This document shows, in pieces, positions 61,145-64,000 of a DNA stretch of 64,000 nucleotides. This DNA comes from JAHBNG01 sp039028975 (GTDB lineage: Bacteria > Chloroflexota > Anaerolineae > Caldilineales > Caldilineaceae): the NCBI GenBank assembly GCA_039028975.1, contig JBCCHB010000041.1, positions 1 through 64,000 on the forward strand, in the 5' to 3' direction. The translations under genes were made by a program, and so were the position numbers. Within the stretch, counting starts at the first letter, position 1. The number at the start of each line of letters is the position of its first letter. Below the pieces are notes generated by a model. That model was given only the letters and a program-made list of their open reading frames with translations. It had not been told where the DNA came from and did not search any database.

Positions 61145-62020
61145 ATGTTTAACCAACCAACTACATTTTGGAAAACCACCCTTCAGACCATGTGGAGAAG
61201 TCGGCCGTTTCTGCTCCCCATTCTGTTATTCGGCATGTTTACTGCATCCGCTGCGGCCCAGAGTCCCGTTCAACTTAGCGTCGAAACCGCCAGCGTCAAT
61301 CCGGATGCTGATATCGTCGTCGCCATCACGGCAGATGTGGCTGTTGATACCCAATTGGGCTTCATCTCTTTGGAATTGGCGTATGATCCGACCGTGCTTT
61401 CAATCGAAACTGGCGACTGCCAGCGGGATCCTGGTGGCACGTTTGATGTTGGATTCTGCAACGAAACTTTCGAAGCAGGCAAGATTCGCCTCAACGGAGG
61501 TTCCTTTGTGGGTACAAACGGCACCATCGTCCTGGCCAACCTCACCTTCAGAGCCATCGGCGCGGATGGCACATCCTCACCATTAACTTTATCAGTACGT
61601 GAAATCAACGATCCGGCCACAGGGGCAACACTCGACACCACTATCACCAATGGTCAAGTGACTGTTGAAAATGAGACACTCATCGTTCTCGCGTCCTTCA
61701 ACGCCATGGTTACTGATGACACGACCACACTCACCTGGACCACCGCCGCGGAAATCGACAACGCTGGCTTCAATATCTATCGCAGCAATTCGGCAGATGG
61801 GCCGTGGGTGAAGGTGAATGATGCGCTGATTCCGGCAGAGGGCTCTCCCTTCAGCAGCACAAGCTACACATTTACCGATAGCGCCGATGCTGCCTACTAC
61901 ATGCTAGAAGACGTCGACATCAATGGCTTCGCAGCGCCACATCCGCCAGTTGCCGTTAATGAGTCGGCCAATAGTTTAGGGGGGGCGACTTCGATAGTCT
62001 TTATCCCACTTGCCTACTAA
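61145..62020 (+). CDS. Secreted cohesin-domain protein
   Basis: The 291-residue product has a long signal peptide (about 1-38, ending ASAAAQ) and a cohesin domain at about 40-175 (VQLSVETASVNPDADIVVAI, ISLELAYDPTVLSIETGDC, GKIRLNGGSFVGTNGTIVLA, the typical jelly roll with VLANLTF). The C-terminal module is shared with the lamin-tail protein (LTWTTAAEIDNAGFNIYRSN, SADGPWVKVNDALIPAEGSP). The tail is SIVFIPLAY. Cohesins bind dockerins, and the two preceding genes encode dockerin proteins, 35 bases apart in one operon, which points to a specific complex. The C-terminal tail may hold it at the cell surface. Confidence 0.87.
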   Translation: MFNQPTTFWKTTLQTMWRSRPFLLPILLFGMFTASAAAQSPVQLSVETASVNPDADIVVAITADVAVDTQLGFISLELAYDPTVLSIETGDCQRDPGGTFDVGFCNETFEAGKIRLNGGSFVGTNGTIVLANLTFRAIGADGTSSPLTLSVREINDPATGATLDTTITNGQVTVENETLIVLASFNAMVTDDTTTLTWTTAAEIDNAGFNIYRSNSADGPWVKVNDALIPAEGSPFSSTSYTFTDSADAAYYMLEDVDINGFAAPHPPVAVNESANSLGGATSIVFIPLAY

Positions 62021-62143
62021 GTGGTATCCAACATCGAATCTTGCAACATAAAGTTGTAACCTTCTCAGGTTGAAAATAGATGTAGAATTATAGAAGATAC
62101 CCAGCATATCTACCACATGCTGTTACCAGATGGAGTTCCCAAA

Positions 62144-62344
62144 ATGACTGAAATGAACAGAAATAACCAGTCGCTGCCTACAACGTTACCTAGCTACCAA
62201 CCACCGACCATAACCACTTATACCTCTCATGAATTGCTAGATCTCATCGGGCCAGTTCAGGCTGGAAGTTTGCCGCCTGGAGATGATATCCTCGACTTAG
62301 GTTACTATGCTCCTGAAGACGATGGTGGTGGACGTCTCATCTAA
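62144..62344 (+). CDS. 66-residue peptide resembling a RiPP precursor
   Basis: The start at 62144 is chosen because GGAG precedes the ATG by eight bases; the frame is open nine codons further. The sequence has a leader-like part SLPTTLPSYQPPTITTYTSH, then ELLDLIGPVQAG, followed by a possible core of about 25 residues rich in Asp, Pro and Gly (SLPPGDDILDLGYYAPEDDG, then GGRLI). The pattern Y-x-P-x-I-x-x-Y-(S/T)-x-x-E-L-L-x-x-I-G-P-x-Q-A recalls annotated putative RiPP precursors of Firmicutes and Chloroflexota. No maturation enzyme or exporter is seen in the window. It lies 123 bases after the cohesin gene, on the same strand. Confidence 0.55.
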   Translation: MTEMNRNNQSLPTTLPSYQPPTITTYTSHELLDLIGPVQAGSLPPGDDILDLGYYAPEDDGGGRLI

Positions 62345-62440
62345 TTGAAGAGTCTGCCCCTGATGTCGTAGCAAGTAACAGAAAGATTCACACAAACTTG
62401 TCAAGAGTGAACATGAAATCAGCCTGTTTCAACTTGGCTC

Positions 62441-62476
62441 CCCCTTCAACCACAGATGCATTCTGCGGTTGAGGGG
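62441..62476 (+). terminator. Hairpin about 100 bases after the short peptide gene
   Basis: CCCCTTCAACC and GGTTGAGGGG form a stem of about ten pairs with a bulge, extended by CAGA/TCTG. There is no U-run, so termination efficiency is uncertain. It could close the giant-protein operon. Confidence 0.4.
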
Positions 62477-63252
62477 ATTCTCTCTGCCGACTTGAAAACC
62501 CCAAAAACAACGGGTAACCGTTACCTTCACAGTAAAGTAAACAGGGACATTTCCTTCGTCATCAGCAAGTGGCGCTTATATTGTGACTTCTCCTTCCCGT
62601 TGATGAAAGTATCTTTTGAATTGGGGACTATGAATGGAGCGCTAAAGAATCCGATGCTTTATTACGTGGCTTGCGCAATTTATATATGCGATTAAAATTT
62701 TATCTTATCTATCTTCGACAAAAATTTGCGCATTCAAGAAAAGTGTAAGACTTTTAAGGAAACCTTGATTTATGAGAAAATCGTAATACTCCATCTACAC
62801 AAAAGTGATATAATGTTGAGACGTCAACTTGGATGCATGCTTTTCGCGCAAATGAGGTCTTTGATTTTCATTGTTGTTACGACTTCGAACAGAGATTGCA
62901 TTTATACTAAGATGTTATGCCTAAGCATAATTTCCTCGATGTTTGCATTTCCTCACCTTGTCTTTGAAGTGTATTCTGATTGACTCCATATTCCTGCTTA
63001 AGTTGTTTCACATTGTGAATTCCCCATGCCGTTTGTAAGCGATGAGAGCAACACGAGCCATTGAAACCCAATACTCTTTTTTACCCATTTACATACTTTC
63101 CGCTTTTTATCAGATGTAGGGACATATAGCGAGCTGTTTCCAACTCTATTAGGAATACCGGAACAGTACGTTTTCGCTTACCTGCTAATATTCAAGTTTA
63201 TCGGCCGTAGCACGGGGGCGTTCTTTTGGGAACAGCTCCCAGGAGTAAGGTT
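62477..63252. other. No supported gene
   Basis: About 775 bases of AT-rich DNA. Two plus-strand frames (62456-62695 and 62726-62983) have no ribosome sites and no protein-like pattern, so I do not call them. The promoter of the next gene must be here. Confidence 0.4.
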
Positions 63253-64000
63253 ATGTTAATTCGGACTACTTTTGCCTGGAATCACTATGCAAACGTTTTG
63301 AGAAAATGCAAGATACACATCCTGCTGATGCGTGTAATTCGTATCTGGCTGGTATGTGCCTTAATCGGATCGATTGTCGCTCCACGTCCAGTATTGGCTG
63401 TTTCACCATCGGTCGCTGAAATCAGCAAATATCTGGCGGTTGCAATGCGGCAAGGCGGCTCGGATGCTTTTGATACGGGTAGCAGCAACGAATTGGGCGC
63501 CGACCGATCTTTCCTCTCGGGCACGGATCCCAATACTCATAGCACCTTTGCTACACGCTGGGCATCTGCTGGCGCGTCGGTAGGTTCGCAGCCACCAACA
63601 GAGGAGCCATTAGGTGGGCAGCCTGATGGGGTGCCAACCGGTGCGGCAACGGTCTTTCAAGGCATCGACTGGACTGGGAACGTTGCATTGACCAATGATA
63701 CTGGAACCTTTGCTCTGTCGAAAATTCAGGTATTTGGTGACCTCGGTGTGCAAGCAGAAAACTCGTCTCCTGTACAGAGCGTCTCGGATTCGGACTTCTT
63801 CCCCGATCAAGAGCTTACAGCAAATGATGGCGCTACCCCAGGCTCTCAAGATAAAGATGATTTAGACGATCCGAGTGCACCTGGTTCGGATGGTGGTATC
63901 CATATGAACGATGGCCTGGAAGGTGACGTAGATCTGTCTCAGTTGGTAACAGATTTGGGCTTATGGCGTACCTATATTAGAGACACCCTAGATGGAACTG
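63253..64000 (+). CDS. 5' part of a large secreted protein, runs off the window
   Basis: From an ATG at 63253, seven bases after AGGAG, the frame stays open for 249 codons to the window edge. A basic stretch and a hydrophobic segment (MRVIRIWLVCALIGSIVAPR) with cleavage after PVLA form a long signal peptide. The mature part is acidic and low in Cys, with Pro/Gly/Asp-rich linkers (SVGSQPPTEEPLGGQPDGVP, DKDDLDDPSAPGSDGG), and contains GIDWTGNVALTNDTGTFALS. I do not recognise a domain in the visible part. Confidence 0.7.
   Translation, partial: MLIRTTFAWNHYANVLRKCKIHILLMRVIRIWLVCALIGSIVAPRPVLAVSPSVAEISKYLAVAMRQGGSDAFDTGSSNELGADRSFLSGTDPNTHSTFATRWASAGASVGSQPPTEEPLGGQPDGVPTGAATVFQGIDWTGNVALTNDTGTFALSKIQVFGDLGVQAENSSPVQSVSDSDFFPDQELTANDGATPGSQDKDDLDDPSAPGSDGGIHMNDGLEGDVDLSQLVTDLGLWRTYIRDTLDGT

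Noticed and set aside
62456..62983. Two short plus-strand frames after the RiPP-like peptide, considered as maturation or transport genes
   Set aside because: No initiation signals, AT-driven composition and no membrane or enzyme motif.

Overview
The window looks like a chromosomal segment of a Chloroflexota bacterium, probably Anaerolineae or Caldilineae-like. The evidence is indirect: many very large exported proteins with Pro/Thr-rich linkers, C-terminal tails of the type IYLPxV, FHA proteins with TSP3 and SH3 parts, cohesin and dockerin modules, TPR-CHAT and NB-ARC signalling proteins, and moderate GC. No rRNA or ribosomal protein gene is present to fix the taxonomy. The only stable RNA recognised is one tRNA-Leu(GAG).

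Layout. 1-5.1 kb is a decayed accessory zone: a cut-short GNAT gene, a broken IS3-family element sitting against the C-terminal remnant of a NACHT NTPase, a SLOG/DUF2493 gene stopped by a 77-bp palindromic element, a 33-residue hydrophobic peptide resembling a type I toxin, and a membrane pentapeptide-repeat protein. 5.5-10.6 kb holds two paralogous FHA/Ig-like/TM/TSP3/SH3 proteins. 10.7-12.7 kb is a secreted Spondin_N plus CBM6-like protein. 13.2-16.5 kb is a minus-strand accessory run: a methyltransferase flanked by attC-like sites, xisI-xisH, a second copy of the 77-bp element and a RelE-type toxin-antitoxin pair. 16.6-17.9 kb has a eukaryotic-type HisA and a RidA. 18.3-22.5 kb is a secreted metalloprotease/VWA protein with CLCA-like layout. 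23-32.4 kb contains a GIN-domain lipoprotein, an MFS carrier, a minus-strand catabolic set (M20 hydrolase, PhyH oxygenase, type-2 malate/lactate dehydrogenase), a lamin-tail protein, a cytochrome P450 and a TetR regulator. 32.6-39 kb has two more tailed secreted proteins, one with a CLCA-type HExxH site.

39-46 kb is a signalling island: TPR-CHAT protease, zinc-binding anti-sigma-like protein, ECF sigma factor, a 56-residue secreted peptide, a TPR protein and an NB-ARC ATPase with a sigma-region-4-like N-terminus. The combination resembles the TPR-CHAT/sigma arrangement of type III-E CRISPR systems, but no CRISPR parts are visible.

46.6-62.4 kb is the most distinctive part: a DJ-1-like gene and HTH gene, then a tight operon of two giant exported proteins (about 1,943 and 2,362 residues) built from RCC1-like propeller repeats, tandem-95 Ig-like repeats and a C-terminal dockerin, then a secreted cohesin protein, then a 66-residue peptide shaped like a RiPP precursor. 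Each RCC1 block contains exactly 14 Cys-Trp repeats. I read this as a candidate cohesin-dockerin surface assembly with no polysaccharide-degrading enzyme in it. The window ends inside another secreted protein gene.
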